From: Gordionus sp. m RMFG-2023
Lineage: Eukaryota; Nematomorpha; Gordioida; Chordodea; Parachordodidae
DNA: 64,000 nt
Direction of reading: 5' to 3'
Assembly (NCBI RefSeq): GCF_954871325.1
Contig: NC_088775.1
Coordinates: 16,593,561-16,657,560 of the forward strand
The position numbers were made by a program, and so were the translations under genes. This document shows positions 27,801-38,673 of this stretch, piece by piece. How positions within the stretch are numbered: the first letter of the stretch is position 1; each line of letters begins with the position of its first letter. The notes beneath the pieces were generated by a model that was not told the DNA's origin, searched no databases, and worked only from the letters and a program-made list of their open reading frames with translations.

Positions 27801-28067
27801 TACATGCCTATCGTTTATTCAAATTTGATAAACACCGAAAGTTCTGATATGGATCTATCGCAAAACAAGACCTCCTACAACTATTCATCAATCGCGATAC
27901 AGAATCAGGACGATAGCGGCTATAATGGTAGCTTCCAGCAAACAGATCCTCTAAATTTCCCTTATGTCAAAATGAACGACATCGAATACGAAGATGTGTC
28001 TAGGCCCAGAACCAAACCTTGCGAAAATCAGTTCTATGCGGATGAAAGAATCAATTACTGGGATTGA
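8933..28067 (+). CDS. SoxE-group HMG-box transcription factor (Sox8/9/10 / Sox100B type)
   Basis: Coding parts 8933-9876, 25420-25930, 26378-26531 and 27109-28067 join in frame (2,568 nt including the stop, 855 residues). Residues 227-243 read [17 protein letters not shown], the dimerisation (DIM) motif found only in SoxE proteins. The HMG box spans about 277-346, from [20 protein letters not shown] to the DYKYQ end, with the SoxE-typical [14 protein letters not shown]. After it lie basic stretches (350-351 and about 442-460), TPPNSP at 517-522 and EFDQYL at 616-621, which matches the NEFDQYL segment of the vertebrate SOX9 K2 region. SoxE proteins bind minor-groove ACAATG/ACAAAG sites in the nucleus, often as dimers, and in animals act in gonad, neural and skeletal or glial fates. 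The protein is longer than SOX9 (about 509) and Asn/Ser rich. The start ATG is the first after an in-frame TAA at 8915; a second ATG at 8957 is an alternative. Confidence 0.95.
13178..13370. mobile_element. Family A MITE (copy 1)
   Basis: The left end TCGTGTTGTTAAACGGCTCG and the inverted right end TAGGCTGCTAAACGGCCGG form terminal inverted repeats. The interior carries the family's paired block (GCCAAATCTCTAGG), which itself recurs inverted. It sits in SoxE intron 1. Target-site duplication is not clear for this copy. Confidence 0.6.
16760..16978. mobile_element. Family A MITE (copy 2), best preserved, with near-perfect TSD
   Basis: The left terminus TAGTGTTGTTAAAAAGTCC and the inverted right terminus TAATGTTGTTAAAAATCCC match at most positions. 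Flanking octamers GTTCCAGA (16752-16759) and GTCCCAGA (16979-16986) agree at seven of eight bases, an 8-bp TSD that places the family in hAT. It is 219 bp, has no coding capacity, and contains GCCTCGAGATTTGGCAAAT. The 74-codon open frame inside is accidental. Confidence 0.75.
17178..17388. mobile_element. Family A MITE (copy 3)
   Basis: Left end TAGTGCTGTTAAACGGCTTG. The right part reads GGCTCAAAATAGCCGTTTAA, its inverted partner. The interior includes GCCTCTAGATTTTACTAATA. It lies 200 bp from copy 2 in the same orientation-neutral layout; the exact right end is uncertain. Confidence 0.6.
17584..17700. repeat. hAT-like terminus fragment with C-rich tail
   Basis: CATAGGCTTAGCCAGGGTGCC resembles the CAGTGGCGTAGCCAGG terminus. 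It is followed by a stretch rich in CCCACC/CCCCC that recurs, diverged, at about 34640-34720, 22030-22060 and 12600-12650. No partner end was identified. Confidence 0.4.
18438..18940. mobile_element. Short non-autonomous DNA element (tentative)
   Basis: The left part AGTAGTTAGCTAGGTGC with GGGTGCTAAAGCC is mirrored on the right by GGGGGTGCTAAAAAG and TTAGCAGGTAGCGAGC, read inverted. It is about 500 bp with no coding sequence and a small GC-rich patch near 18780-18835. Ends and TSD are unresolved. Confidence 0.35.
20314..21130. mobile_element. Decayed DNA transposon, left hAT-like end only (tentative)
   Basis: TAGTAGCGTCACCAGGAATG at 20314 resembles a hAT-type terminus. Downstream to about 21060 are short open stretches on the plus strand, and a 143-codon open frame runs on the minus strand (20336-20767). 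The minus frame has no motif I recognise and is probably a shadow of decayed plus-strand coding. No right terminus was found. It is located in SoxE intron 1. Confidence 0.3.
25420..25930 (+). CDS. SoxE coding exon 2: second part of HMG box and basic linker
   Basis: Starts after TTAATTAG and completes codon 315 (Lys), then [18 protein letters not shown]. The HMG box ends with [11 protein letters not shown] Ser/Thr/Glu-rich region follows, then Lys/Arg-rich stretches ([24 protein letters not shown]) that could act as nuclear localisation signals. The exon ends in phase 0 at CTAAGA|GTATAT. Confidence 0.93.
25931..26377 (+). other. SoxE intron 2 (447 bp)
   Basis: Phase 0, GTATAT donor and AAATAAG acceptor. 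It contains a G-run (26122-26133) and a two-copy 117-bp tandem duplication whose second copy abuts the acceptor. The pyrimidine tract at the acceptor is weak. Confidence 0.75.
26138..26371. repeat. 117-bp tandem duplication, two copies
   Basis: Units begin at 26138 and 26255 with AATTTTTATGCTTAACTTGA and run through CAATTGATATAATAAAAATA. They are nearly identical, the second having a few inserted bases (TTCAAAACCC in place of CTCAACCC), so the duplication is recent. It lies directly before the exon 3 acceptor. Confidence 0.9.
26378..26531 (+). CDS. SoxE coding exon 3: TPPNSP segment
   Basis: Encodes 51 residues plus one base (phase 0 start, phase 1 end, donor T|GTAAGA). It contains [11 protein letters not shown] at about 515-525, comparable to the PPTPPTTPK segment that starts the K2 region of SOX9. 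The assignment rests on an uninterrupted joined frame and on this motif. Confidence 0.85.
26532..27108 (+). other. SoxE intron 3 (577 bp)
   Basis: Phase 1, donor GTAAGA, acceptor TTCCTTCCCCAG. It includes two imperfect copies (near 26727 and 26851) of a segment containing AGAACCTTGAA. No other feature is visible. Confidence 0.8.
27109..28067 (+). CDS. SoxE coding exon 4: K2-like region and C-terminus
   Basis: Encodes residues 537 (shared codon) to 855 and the TGA stop at 28065-28067. EFDQYL at 616-621 matches the conserved K2 segment. The rest is rich in Asn, Ser and Tyr, as expected for a diverged transactivation region; [10 protein letters not shown] near 780 is weakly like the SOX9 C-terminal MYTPIAD. 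An ATG at 27081 upstream of the acceptor is not needed. Confidence 0.9.
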
Positions 28068-28159
28068 ATTTTTTTATGTGAATTTGCTTATATATATTAA
28101 GAAATTTTTTTTTTTAATATTTAATCGACGACGCGTAATCTGTTCTCAACAAAATCAGC

Positions 28160-28212
28160 TTTCACAATGATCTCAGAATTTTATTGTATCCATCTGTTAA
28201 ATCATTGTGAAA
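28160..28212 (+). promoter_or_regulatory. Inverted Sox-type motif pair or 3' UTR hairpin
   Basis: TTTCACAATGAT (28160-28171) and its exact reverse complement ATCATTGTGAAA (28201-28212) are separated by 29 bases, 93 bp after the SoxE stop. Each arm contains ACAATG, the core Sox-binding hexamer. It could form an RNA stem of 12 pairs or a two-site DNA element; the function is inferred. Confidence 0.45.
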
Positions 28213-28329
28213 ACTAGGTTTGTCAAGGATTTCGGTAGAACAAAAAATGAATATAATATAATTAAATTTCTTGATTAATTTAATAATTTTTATTATTTAA
28301 ATTAAATATTTTTTAAAAAAATGATTCAA

Positions 28330-28335
28330 AATAAA
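28330..28335 (+). terminator. Candidate SoxE polyadenylation signal (AATAAA)
   Basis: An AATAAA hexamer about 260 bp after the stop. In DNA this AT-rich the hexamer is common, so the assignment is weak. Confidence 0.3.
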
Positions 28336-30064
28336 TGGAAAAATATTATAAAATTATTAAAAACTAAACTTTAAAAAATGTATAAGTAGTATTCAAAATA
28401 ATGTTGTTTATAATCTAAAAATAGTTGCGAGATTAATATTCAAATTTTTTTTGAATGTCTACCTTTGTAATTAGGATTATAAAAAATAAATATATATTGA
28501 ACATCATTAGAATATTTATATCTAAGAAGAGTTAATGTGAGTTATCATAAAATTTTGGGGAATGTTATAAATATATTGTAAAGAGGCCATTGACTTTTTA
28601 GGAAAAAATAAAATATGAATAATGCTATATAGATTATTTAAAAATATTTTACCTTTTTAAGATCCGAAAATATTTAATATTACCTGTGTGAATGTTATGG
28701 AATCGTCATTTAATAATTTTTTAGATGATTGGATTTCATGTTAATGCCAATCTCCAAGAATTTTTTAGATCAATAAATATGCCATTTTGAAATTGGTCAC
28801 CATAATAATTTATATTAATTTATCGCCAAAAAACTGGAATAAAAGTATGCGAGAGAGAAAAAAAATGAATTTTTATTTATAAGCGACTAAAAAACTGGCT
28901 TTAAAAAAATGTGTTTTATATCAATCAAAAGGGAAATAAATTATTATTCTTTGGGTGTATCCCTTTATTTTTAAAAAACAATTTTTATTTTTAATGAGGG
29001 ATTGAACTAAAAAAAAGCCCAAAAAAACGTTATTTTCTTAAGTTATATTAAAATTAAAAATGGGGAAATATTGATAAATTTTTATTATATAAGAGAATTG
29101 AGATAATGAAATTTTCAGCCAAAACAATATTTTTTTGTCCTATATAGGGAAAATATGACCTTTTGTCGTTATAAACAAGAATTTATATCACATAAGTATA
29201 TAACAATTTATTTTACCGTCTCGGATATCTGCTAGAATATTTAATGATTATTTTTTTTATTTCGTGTTAAATATTTTATATATAAATCTGAAAAACTAGA
29301 CGTTGGCGATATAGAATATTAATCTTAAGAAACATCTTATATCTAAAAGAGTAAGAATTGTTTGTTTGTTTATGAAAACCAAAAAAAGACGATAATTTCA
29401 TTTTTGACTCGAAGCAGACGAAAAATTTATGAATTATGGATATTTCTTGAAGGGAAACTGTAATTTTTATAACTCGCCCTGATTATTTTCTTCCAATATT
29501 TTAAGATAAGAAAAAATAAGGTATTATTGATTATGATATTTTGAAGATGATTTATAAAATGAATTATATATAAAAATATAATAAGGTAATTGGCTTAAGA
29601 ATGATATTATATTTAAATATAATTATAAAATATAATATATCTATTTTTGAATCAATATTTTGTATGCCTAGAAGTCTTTCTATATTGAAATTCCTTAAAT
29701 ATTTCTTTTATAAAAACATCATATTTAAATATTAAATCCTTTTTTTAAAAAAAATAATACTTTTCAATTAAAACATAATTTAAAAATCGTATGTATTAAA
29801 AAAAATAGAAGGTAAAAAAATTTCCGTCTTTTGATATTGCAAAGCAAATACTTTAAAGGATAAATGAATAAATATAATAAAATGAGGTTAATGATATCTT
29901 ATTTACAGTATCCAACAATAAGCTGGAAAAAATAGCTTTAAATTGATGGCATTTATTTTTTAGAAAGCACGCGGTAAAAAGAATATACCAGAATTGAGCT
30001 TTGCCAATTCTAGTAAAAATAATTTGATTGGCTTATTCATAAAAAAAAACCAATCTAACAAGAG
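28336..30064. other. AT-rich DNA downstream of SoxE
   Basis: No gene, repeat boundary or RNA gene was identified in this stretch. Open frames are short and motif-free. Confidence 0.5.
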
Positions 30065-30635
30065 CAGGGTTGCCAGGTCAAAACTCTCAAATTGGGATAA
30101 ATATTTTGAAAATTTTTTTTTGAGGGAGAAGCGAAAGAAAAATTCCCCATTTATTCCTATAATTCTTACTGTCAATATCGTTTTATAATATTTTATTCTT
30201 AGTTTTAAAGTTTTTATTTCTACTTCTTGGTATGGAGTTATTTTATTTATTATATAAAGGTAAATACTTTTATAGTGTTGTTAAACGGCTCGATTTGAGC
30301 CCATTTTAATAAAGGCTAACATTATATTTTACCCCAAAAAATATTACGCAAGCCTGAAAAAATCTCTCATATATGACACAAGCTATTTTTTTGCTAAAAT
30401 ACTGAGTTCGGTGTTTTTAAAGATCGGCTCAAATCGAGCTGTTTAAAAACACTCCTTTAATCTGATAAACGAGACAAAATTTTATAAAATAACATATTTA
30501 TAGATTAAAATGATAAAAAAAAATTTAAATGCTGGAGATTTCTAATTGCGAAAGTTTTGCTGGTGAAGGATCTCTGCATGTTAACTAAAAAATTGCGGGA
30601 GTCTCTCGCCAATTTGGGGAGACCTGGCAACCCTG
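30065..30635. mobile_element. 571-bp hAT-like element with TIR CAGGGTTGCCAGGTC
   Basis: The left end CAGGGTTGCCAGGTC and the inverted right end CAGGGTTGCCAGGTC are identical over 15 bases, and an AAATTGG block recurs just inside both. Flanking octamers AACAAGAG and AACATGAA share six of eight bases, compatible with an old hAT TSD. There is no transposase. A family A MITE (30273-30454) is inserted inside. The two overlapping open frames at the left end are accidental. Confidence 0.7.
30273..30454. mobile_element. Family A MITE (copy 4), nested
   Basis: The left TAGTGTTGTTAAACGGCTCG with ATTTGAGCC is mirrored by an inverted right end GAGTGTTTTTAAACAGCTCG with ATTTGAGCC. The interior has ATATTACGCAAGCCTG as in other copies. 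It is inserted within the 30065-30635 element and is therefore younger than it. Confidence 0.7.
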
Positions 30636-32262
30636 AACATGAATTATCATTTTTGTATGATAACTTAGTCAGTCCAAGCAACCATATATGTAAATACTAA
30701 ATTTGTCATATAACATATAAGCAGCAAAAGATCTTAAAATAGCATAATATGGGAACCGAAATAAAATAATTGGTAAATTTATAGCATATAACTTTTAGTA
30801 AGTCCAACACATTCAGACAGATTATATCATATTTACAAAGCCATCATTTATCTTCACATTCCTTCAATTTAAATGAGTCATGAGTCATAACCCCCCTCCA
30901 TGTTATAACTAGTATCTTTTACTTCCTTTCAACTTTAAAAAAATGATTTGAAACTAGGTATGGTTAACTTGGCAGAGACAGAAAATTCTTTCACTACATG
31001 GAGTCTTCAGTTAGATTTATTATAAATATTGTATTAATATACTATACAGATAATTTTGAGAATGTTTAGTCAATGGGAGGAAGATATGATTGCTAAAATT
31101 TGATACTTGCTTTTATTGATATGTATCTATATTTTTTTCTTTCGTTCCCATCTTTTCTTTCTCTCTAGTATGTAGCACCCTATTTGTCCCTCACATATTG
31201 AAATTCGAATATATTAAGATAGATTATAATGAAATAAAAGTTCTACTAATTTCAATTCATAGGTTATGATTGATAAAGGAGCTAGATGCTTGACTTGACT
31301 AAGGTGCTTGCTGATAGTTTAGGTGATAAACATTTGTATATGAAATACAAAAGTTTGATAACATTGTATAATGCAATGTAAATGATATTATTCTAATTAA
31401 CATTTGATGTAATTTACTTTATATAAATGAGAAAACGCCCGGATTCCAGATTACTATAGTATTCCCATTTTTTAAAAAAGGTATATTTTAAGTTCTGAAA
31501 GACTTAGCATTGCCAAGGTCTTTTAAAAAAATCTTAACTGTGTTCATGTTTAAAATATAAGATCTTCTTGTGAAGTAAATTTAAGGAAAACATTATAATT
31601 ATTTATCTTCTATCACTATTTATCATACTCATGTCTAAAAAAATGTATTTATATAAAATCATTTTTATATAATATAAAACTATTATTTATAATAATTTTT
31701 GCATATGCTTTTGCCTATCATTTTACCAAAAAATTTGAAATGCGTTAATATAAAGATATATCTTTTTTTTTAGTTTCCGGTTTAATTATTATATATGATA
31801 AATATGAAATTATGGGAGAAGAAAAAAAAATTAAAAGCAAAGGCATTCTCCTTTAAAAAATTTTGGTTTTTTAAATTTAATGTAGCAAACCTACTATTTA
31901 TTATATATATATATATTTATTATAATTTTATAAAAAAATTATTTATCATAAACAATAAAAATAAATTTTTTTGATAAAATTTTAATTTAATTTTTATAAA
32001 ATATTAATAATTTACAAGTAATTAAATTATTTTTTATTTTTCATGAAGTTTAAGATTTTTGTAAAAATTAATCTAAATAAATAAATTAGATACGAATCAT
32101 TAAATTATTTATTGGCTGCCACGCACAGCCACACCGCATAACTATTTTGATATAGTACGGAAATATCCTTGTACTTCAATTTTGATGTATACAAGATTTT
32201 ATATAATTCTATATATATATCTTCCACGTCCAAATGACATTAATATTAACCAATGACGTATA
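30636..32262. other. AT-rich intergenic DNA
   Basis: No gene or repeat boundary was recognised. A short (TA)n tract lies near 31905-31920. Confidence 0.5.
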
Positions 32263-32410
32263 TGCGTCCATACATAAGAAGTGAGCTCTAGCGCCATTCT
32301 GTGGCTTACACTACGAACGAATTGCTTAATTTTATAGGAATGCAAATTAACGTCATTTAATCGGCATACGAACCATAAAATGGCGCTACAGCTGTCTATG
32401 TATGGACATT
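32263..32410. mobile_element. Foldback MITE of about 150 bp
   Basis: The left arm GCGTCCATACATAAGAAG leads to CTAGCGCCATT. The right arm, inverted, reads ATGTCCATACATAGACAGCT and TAGCGCCATTTTAT. Arms of about 38 bp match with small gaps. No coding sequence. The superfamily is uncertain; TA-rich flanks prevent reading a TSD. Confidence 0.6.
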
Positions 32411-34599
32411 TTAAAATGCATTTAATGAATGGATCGCCAATCTAGTTTAATCTATTAAAATCTGCATAAGTCGTCTTGAAAGGCATCTAAACTGTCTTTC
32501 AATGTCATCTATTGAAATCGATTAAAGCTGACCTCAATGTAAATACGCCTTTATAAATGAATCATCAGTCTTGGTTAATATCATTAATCAGGACCATCCT
32601 AAAGCTGGTGGGTTGGGAACTCAAAAAGTTTCTCCTATCTAGGACCTTGCATCATTGAAATGAGGGTACCATCTTAGTCAATATGTATATTGGTAATTAT
32701 TTTATAAATATGTGATTTCATTTTGTCATCCAAGTGCTGGGGGAGAGGGGTCCGCATTATTAACCTGAGGAATCAGGGGGCCTGATTTCGTCAAAAAATT
32801 TTAATTAATCTTATTTTACAATTTTATTTGTTAATTATTATTCTTAAAATTGTTCTTTATTTTAAAATACTATAATATTTTTGTCGGATAGGACGCGATT
32901 TGAAATTAAATCGGAAATGTTTTAGCGGGTTTAAAAGATATGTAACATTTAGACCAGTTATACCGTAAGTTTTTTAATTTTGAAAGAGGATTAGGCCAAA
33001 ATAGCATTAAAATACATATGGAGTAAATACCCATCCGACAATTTTGTCACAGACCTTTAAATTACCTTTAATATATCGATTTTTCATGAATCTTGGACAT
33101 TAATGTTCTGGCCAAAAAAATATCAGGCACAAATATTCCAATTTCCAGAAAAAAAATTTAAAGCTTTAAAAAGTTAAACATTTTTAAAATTACTCCTTTT
33201 TTAAACATTTAAAGAAATGTTTGAAATCAGGGTATCTTTATCTGGGGTACTTTTCAGGCCTATTTGTTCTAGACATTTTATAGCTAAACATAAATTATAG
33301 CGAAATTGTATGAAATTCGGAGAATAGGTAATCTATACACGTTGGAATACGACTTGAGCCAGGTCGTTGAAAAATAAAAATAAATGGTTATATTTAAATA
33401 TTTAAAATTCACTTTTTGAAATTTGCTAAAAACTAGGGTATGTGAAGAATAATCTTGAATTTTCTAAACCTTCATTATATATACAAAAACTTAGTTGTAG
33501 TCAATCTCTAAGGGGATATGAAATTTAGATAACTATATTCGATTACCCGATATAATTATTAACCATCGTAGCGAATATAATAGCAAAAAACCTTGATGTT
33601 TATTAAATTCCATCATAAATAATTAAATTAAAATTGATAATTAGTTTAAATTCAAATATTCGCTATAAAATATTGCTTTTGCTGATCGTTAACAATAAAA
33701 AAAATTATCAATTAGAAGCAATAATAGCTTGTTCTATGCTTATAGGAATAGAAGAGATAAAATTCTACCAAAATAACGTTTGTCTAGTGCAGAGCATATA
33801 TACTAATTGGCCAAAAAAAAATAGACATGATTATCAGTCTATCTTTGTATATATTGTAATTCTATCAGAGATATATAATACAAACCGAGATTGGTATAAA
33901 AACTGAACCTATTTTTAATAAATGGCGGTATCAAGATTTTGGTCAAAAAAATATTACCTACGCCTTGAGATTTTACCAAATGATAGCAGAAAGGTATGGA
34001 TCTCTTTTGCCAAAATCTTGAGGCCTAGAATATTTGTTTGGTTAAAATTTTATTTAGTCATTTAAAAATCTGCAAAATCGAAGTTTTTACTAACACGAGT
34101 AAAATCTTATCATTGACAGTTAAGATTATACAAAAATATTTTTTTAAAAAAAGGCCTATTCTTCAGAATTAAATGCCTGTGAATTGAGAACGATAGGAAA
34201 AGATAACTAAATTACTTTAGAAACTAGTGTACAACCAAGTGTTGCCAGCAGTCTTTTTTTTTGCAAGTACAGTAATTTTTTGAAGGAATTATTTTACTTT
34301 CTTTTTATTATCGGAAATGTCCTCCTTTCAATCCTATAGTCCTTTAAGAAAATTTATTGTATATATATAATAATACCTTTTTATATGGAAGATGTTGTAG
34401 ACAATTAGATTATTTATTGATATAAGATTTCAGGAATTTTGTGAAAGCGGCTAAAAATAGCTTCATTACCTTTTGAAAAGTAGTTGTAACTGTAAGCACC
34501 TTACTAAAGTACTGTTTAGAACATTGATAAATTCTCGCAATTTCCTACACTATATGTATCTCTGGACCGAGTATGAATATGATTTTTTTTAATAAATTG
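32411..34599. other. Intergenic DNA with a truncated family A copy
   Basis: No gene found. At about 33925-34085 the internal blocks of family A recur (AGATTTTGGTCAAAAAAATA, GCCTTGAGATTTTACCAAAT and GCCAAAATCTTGAGGCCT) without clear termini. A partial family B centre (TGTATGAAATTCGGAG, GTTGGAATACG) lies at 33305-33350. Confidence 0.45.
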
Positions 34600-34883
34600 T
34601 ACTGGCGTAACCAAGGAGGAGGAAAGTGGGGACCTTCCCATAGAAAATTTGCCCGTTTTCGTAAATATTGTTTTAAGCTAAGTTTTTAAAAAATACACGC
34701 CTCCTACTCCCCTCTACTTCAAAAATGAATAAAATGTCTTTACAAAAATATTTTCAAAATAAAAAATGGGCATGTTAGCATGATTATTTTTTTGACGCAT
34801 TCCACTACGAGGCTTCTAAGAGGAGGCCTATTAATATCCAATAAATTTCATGGTGAAAAAAAAAAATCCTGAATACGCCCAAG
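34600..34883. mobile_element. Short hAT-like MITE (tentative)
   Basis: The left end TACTGGCGTAACCAAGGAGG and the inverted right end CTTGGGCGTATTCAGGATT resemble diverged CAGTGGCGTAGCCAGGA termini. C-rich blocks such as CTCCTACTCCCCTC inside are shared with 17584-17700. No TSD is readable. Confidence 0.4.
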
Positions 34884-35149
34884 GTTGGACATATTACTTT
34901 AAAAAATTAAAGGTTAGCGTTTATGTATTCAAAAAAAATATAATGGCCAGAACATGTAATACAGCTATTAGGAATTAAAGAAAATCGAAAAATGCGTTTT
35001 AATTAAAAAGTATAAATGGAAAGTAAATTATAAATTCATAGTATAATTTAGTATAATGACAAACAATGATAATCATTTTAAACCTTTGATAAAAGGACTA
35101 ATTTTTTCAAATAAAATATCATTTTTCATCTCCAGTGTATCAATTAAAT

Positions 35150-35735
35150 TGTAAGAGGAAATAAGGACACGAAAGGAGAGAAACTAAATATTTATTGGAT
35201 ATTTATGAAGTTTATTGATTTCAAATGATGGATCGTGAAAATATAGGATTACTTTAATTTGGACGTCATTAGAAATCTATATAAACTGCAAACTGTGAAA
35301 ATAATTTCTTTTCAAAAAAATTCTTTTTAGGAATGATGTATTGTAAACTAATGTAAGGATAGAAGTAAATATTTATTTGATTATTTAATCAGTATATTGA
35401 TTTCAAATGATGGATCGTGAAAATATAGGATTACTTTAATTTGGACGTCATTAGAACTCTATATATAAAGTCCAACTGTGAAAATAAATTTTTTTAAATA
35501 AATCATTTTTGGAATGGTGTATTGTAAACTAATGTAAGGATATGAGTAAGTATTTATTTGATTCTAGAATATTTATGCAGTATATTAATTTTAAATGATG
35601 GATCTTAAAAATATAGGATTAATTTAATTTGGACGTCATTAGAACTCTTTATAAACTCAAACTGTGAAAATAAATTTTTTAAAGAAATTATTTTTTGGGG
35701 TGGTATCTTGTAAACAAATTAAGTGTAATGTAATA
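35150..35735. repeat. Tandem repeat, three units of about 182-188 bp
   Basis: The block AAATGATGGATCGTGAAAAT recurs from anchors at 35221, 35403 and 35591 (the third diverged to GATCTTAAAA), each followed by TTTGGACGTCATTAGAA and later by TTGTAAACTAATGTAAGGAT or a variant. The first unit's start is more diverged. No open frame spans the units. Confidence 0.9.
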
Positions 35736-37877
35736 ATAAATGTGAAAGATCGAAAATATTTTATTAAATAAATAAACTTAAATAACCTGTTTTTTATCTA
35801 ATATTTATAATATATAGTATTAAATTCATCTTCTTCCACGATACTACGTCTTCCACTGCTGTTATAATACTTTTAAAATAGTTATGATTTAATAAAATTA
35901 TAAAAAAGTTATTTAAAGATGAAGAGATCCTATTCCCTCCATCTATTGGAATCCTTGTTTACCGTTAACCAATAGAATCAGATATTTAAACGTTCAATAC
36001 ATTTCTAAAAATAATCCTTTTGTTTAAAAAAAATAGTAAAAATGTTTTATATTTAAGATAAAGAAAAACTATGCTTACGTTACACAAACTAATATAACGG
36101 TTATACTGACATCTTCATAATTGAAAATTATAAGAAACCTTAGGTTATATAATGATATTTGCAACCTTTTGCCAAACCCTAAAATTATTTCATTTGCTAT
36201 TTTATTTTGAACACTTTTCTAACTTGTTTTTTTACAATTTATATGTTATCAAGGTTGTTATTTAAATAAAAAGTAAATCTTAAGAGTAAGTGAATTTATA
36301 CAATTAATTAAATTTACTAAAATTGGAAAAATAACGCTAAAGGGGTTTTTCGACGATTAACGAGTATAACGTGTTACCTTTTTAAAATATCATTACAAAT
36401 AATACACAATAAATTGATTTACAGAAAATATAGCATACTTCTAAAGGTCTACCCAATATTCAGGAAAAAATAAATGTTATAGTAGCAGCACACTTCCTCC
36501 CATGACGAAAGAGAAAATACTTGATTTACATATATGCCTAAACTGTTACAAAAAAAAATATCAGGGTGGGAAAATTATTAAAATGCATTATAAATTAATA
36601 AATTATAGATGTTTTTCTTCATCTATTTTTAAAAAAATGCGAAGAAGTAAAATTTTATATAGGGGGGAAAGAAAATTATTTGTTAAAATTAAAAATTATA
36701 TTAAAAAATTGATGAGCAAAAAACCGATTCTAAATTTATGGTGGTTCCTACCCTTCCTATTTCATCATTATCCATCACAGATTGGTTTTTTTAAATTAAT
36801 CTAAAATTAAAATTTAGATGATTTTTTTATGTTTATTTAGATGGTATTATTTATATAATTCGTAAAATTTCCCATATTTTTTTTTACAAAATGAAATATA
36901 TTTCGATGACCTGTTTAAAATAAAACTATAAAACAAAACAAACTTTTTAAATTAACAAATTGAAAATTTAATAATTAAAATCAGGGCTAGGCCTAAAATT
37001 TTAGCCCCTGCAAGTTCCTTTTATATATAATATCTACCTAGTACTAGTTAGGGCCTCAAAAGATCAATTTTCATAATCAATCAAGTATATATTCATTGAC
37101 CTATTCATTTAAATAATTAAATAACAAAGAGTATATTTTATTTAATAAACAAGTCCCAATTACAAAAAAATGTATAACTTTTTTAAACTTTATTTAAAAC
37201 CAGGATATAAAAAGGGTATAATTTTGCAATATTTTTAAAAATAAGGCAATATATAGTAGATTGGTAAAACTTATTAAAAATGATATATAAAAATCGTAAG
37301 CAATAATACTCAATTATTTAAAAAATATATATATTATTTAATTTCAAATCAATAAAATTAACTATTTACATATAATTTTTTTTAATTATTAATAAAAATG
37401 TAATGTTACTAAGATAACTAGTTACTTTATTGAGGAAAAAGTAACTGTAACTAGTTTAAACTATAAAGGTAAAAGTAATATGAGAATATTAACAGGAACT
37501 ACGAATGAAGGGAAAATGATATGTCGGACAGGGCAAATCGAGAAATACAAGGTATATTGGTGGGGACAAGGATTGATAAAAGACAGATTTTTATAAATGA
37601 TAAAGAATGATAATAAGATTTTAGCAATATGGCACCGCATACTATATAAATATAGCGAGAAATCTGGAAAAATGAAACAAATGTAGACAAGCAGGTAATT
37701 GAGACCTTAATGAAAGATATGTTGATACTGAGGTAAGTGAAGTCATGAGACTTATAAAACAAAGGGGGCGGGTTGCGGGTGATTATGATTAATAGAATAT
37801 ATGGGTGAAGTGCATATAAAGAATTATGAGTTAAGGGTAAGTGGGGAAAAGACAGAATAAATCAAGGCAAGATACTT
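35736..37877. other. AT-rich intergenic DNA
   Basis: No gene supported. A 100-codon Lys-rich open frame at 36502-36801 has no recognisable motif. A small patch at 36984-37012 (GGGCTAGGCCTAAAATTTTA) looks like a transposon terminus without a partner. Confidence 0.45.
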
Positions 37878-38673
37878 ATGATATTGATCCAGCGGCCTGG
37901 CCTTGGGAAAAAGTTTCACTTGGCCTTAAAATTTTCTGAAAAATTGGGGCCTTTAGATTTTTTCAATAAAATAAAATTTCTTTTATTAAATGACTATAAG
38001 TTTGACAGAGCAGCCAATACGAAAAGGGAATTTGTTGGCTTGCATGCTCATATTAAGCAAGTGGCATCCAATAGTGTATTCATATTTGGTGTAATAAAAA
38101 TTTATTGAACTCAAAGGAATAAAAACATCTTGTAATTATCATCATCGTAAATGTCGGACAACTTATTAGACTGGTCAAATTTTGTATATTTATCCCTGAT
38201 CTGATCCAAATCCGGATGAACATTTTAAAATCTTTGATGCGGCTGATGACAGATTGCAAAATTCCGACAAAGTGAGTTCATAATATTACTTTAAAATTAG
38301 ATTGCTTTACCCATTGGCAGATATTAAGAATGCTTGAAAGTAATCGTGATGCCAATAAATTGTATTAACTCTTTGACACCAAACTTTTTCTTAATGAGTA
38401 AAAAAAAAGGAAATATTATGTTGGCTGGTGTGGCAATACCTATAGCTAATTCTTTATCATTAACATCATAATACTCCTACCCACTCCTGGCTTTTTTTAA
38501 ATTACCCGTCCGCTTATTCATTTAAAAATCTTTCCCAACCCGTCTGAACGCCAACGTTTATAAATTATTTGTTGCTTTGATATGGCTTTTTATTTATTTT
38601 ATTCTAAATTATTTTTACCCAAAAACGCTTCTCCCCTCCCCCTCCCTTAGCAAAATTCTGGCTACGCCTATGT
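37878..38673 (+). mobile_element. hAT transposon remnant, ZMYM1-like, right end preserved
   Basis: An open frame over 37878-38105 includes FDRAANTKREFVGLHAHIKQ, aligned by eye to the FDGAANMSG..GLQAHIKQ motif of ZMYM1-like hAT transposases. The Asp/Gly-Ala region is altered and the later His-containing segment is lost. The sequence ends with GCAAAATTCTGGCTACGCCT (to about 38670), the inverted hAT terminus, preceded by C-rich DNA (CTCCCCTCCCCCTCCC). It is truncated; the left terminus was not found. Confidence 0.6.

Noticed and set aside
36502-36804. 100-codon Lys-rich open frame
   Set aside because: Composition is that of chance frames in A-rich DNA; no domain, no neighbouring signal.
37499-37762. 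87-codon minus-strand open frame
   Set aside because: No motif on either strand; hydrophobic, Ser/Ile-rich content is typical of chance frames opposite A/G-rich DNA.
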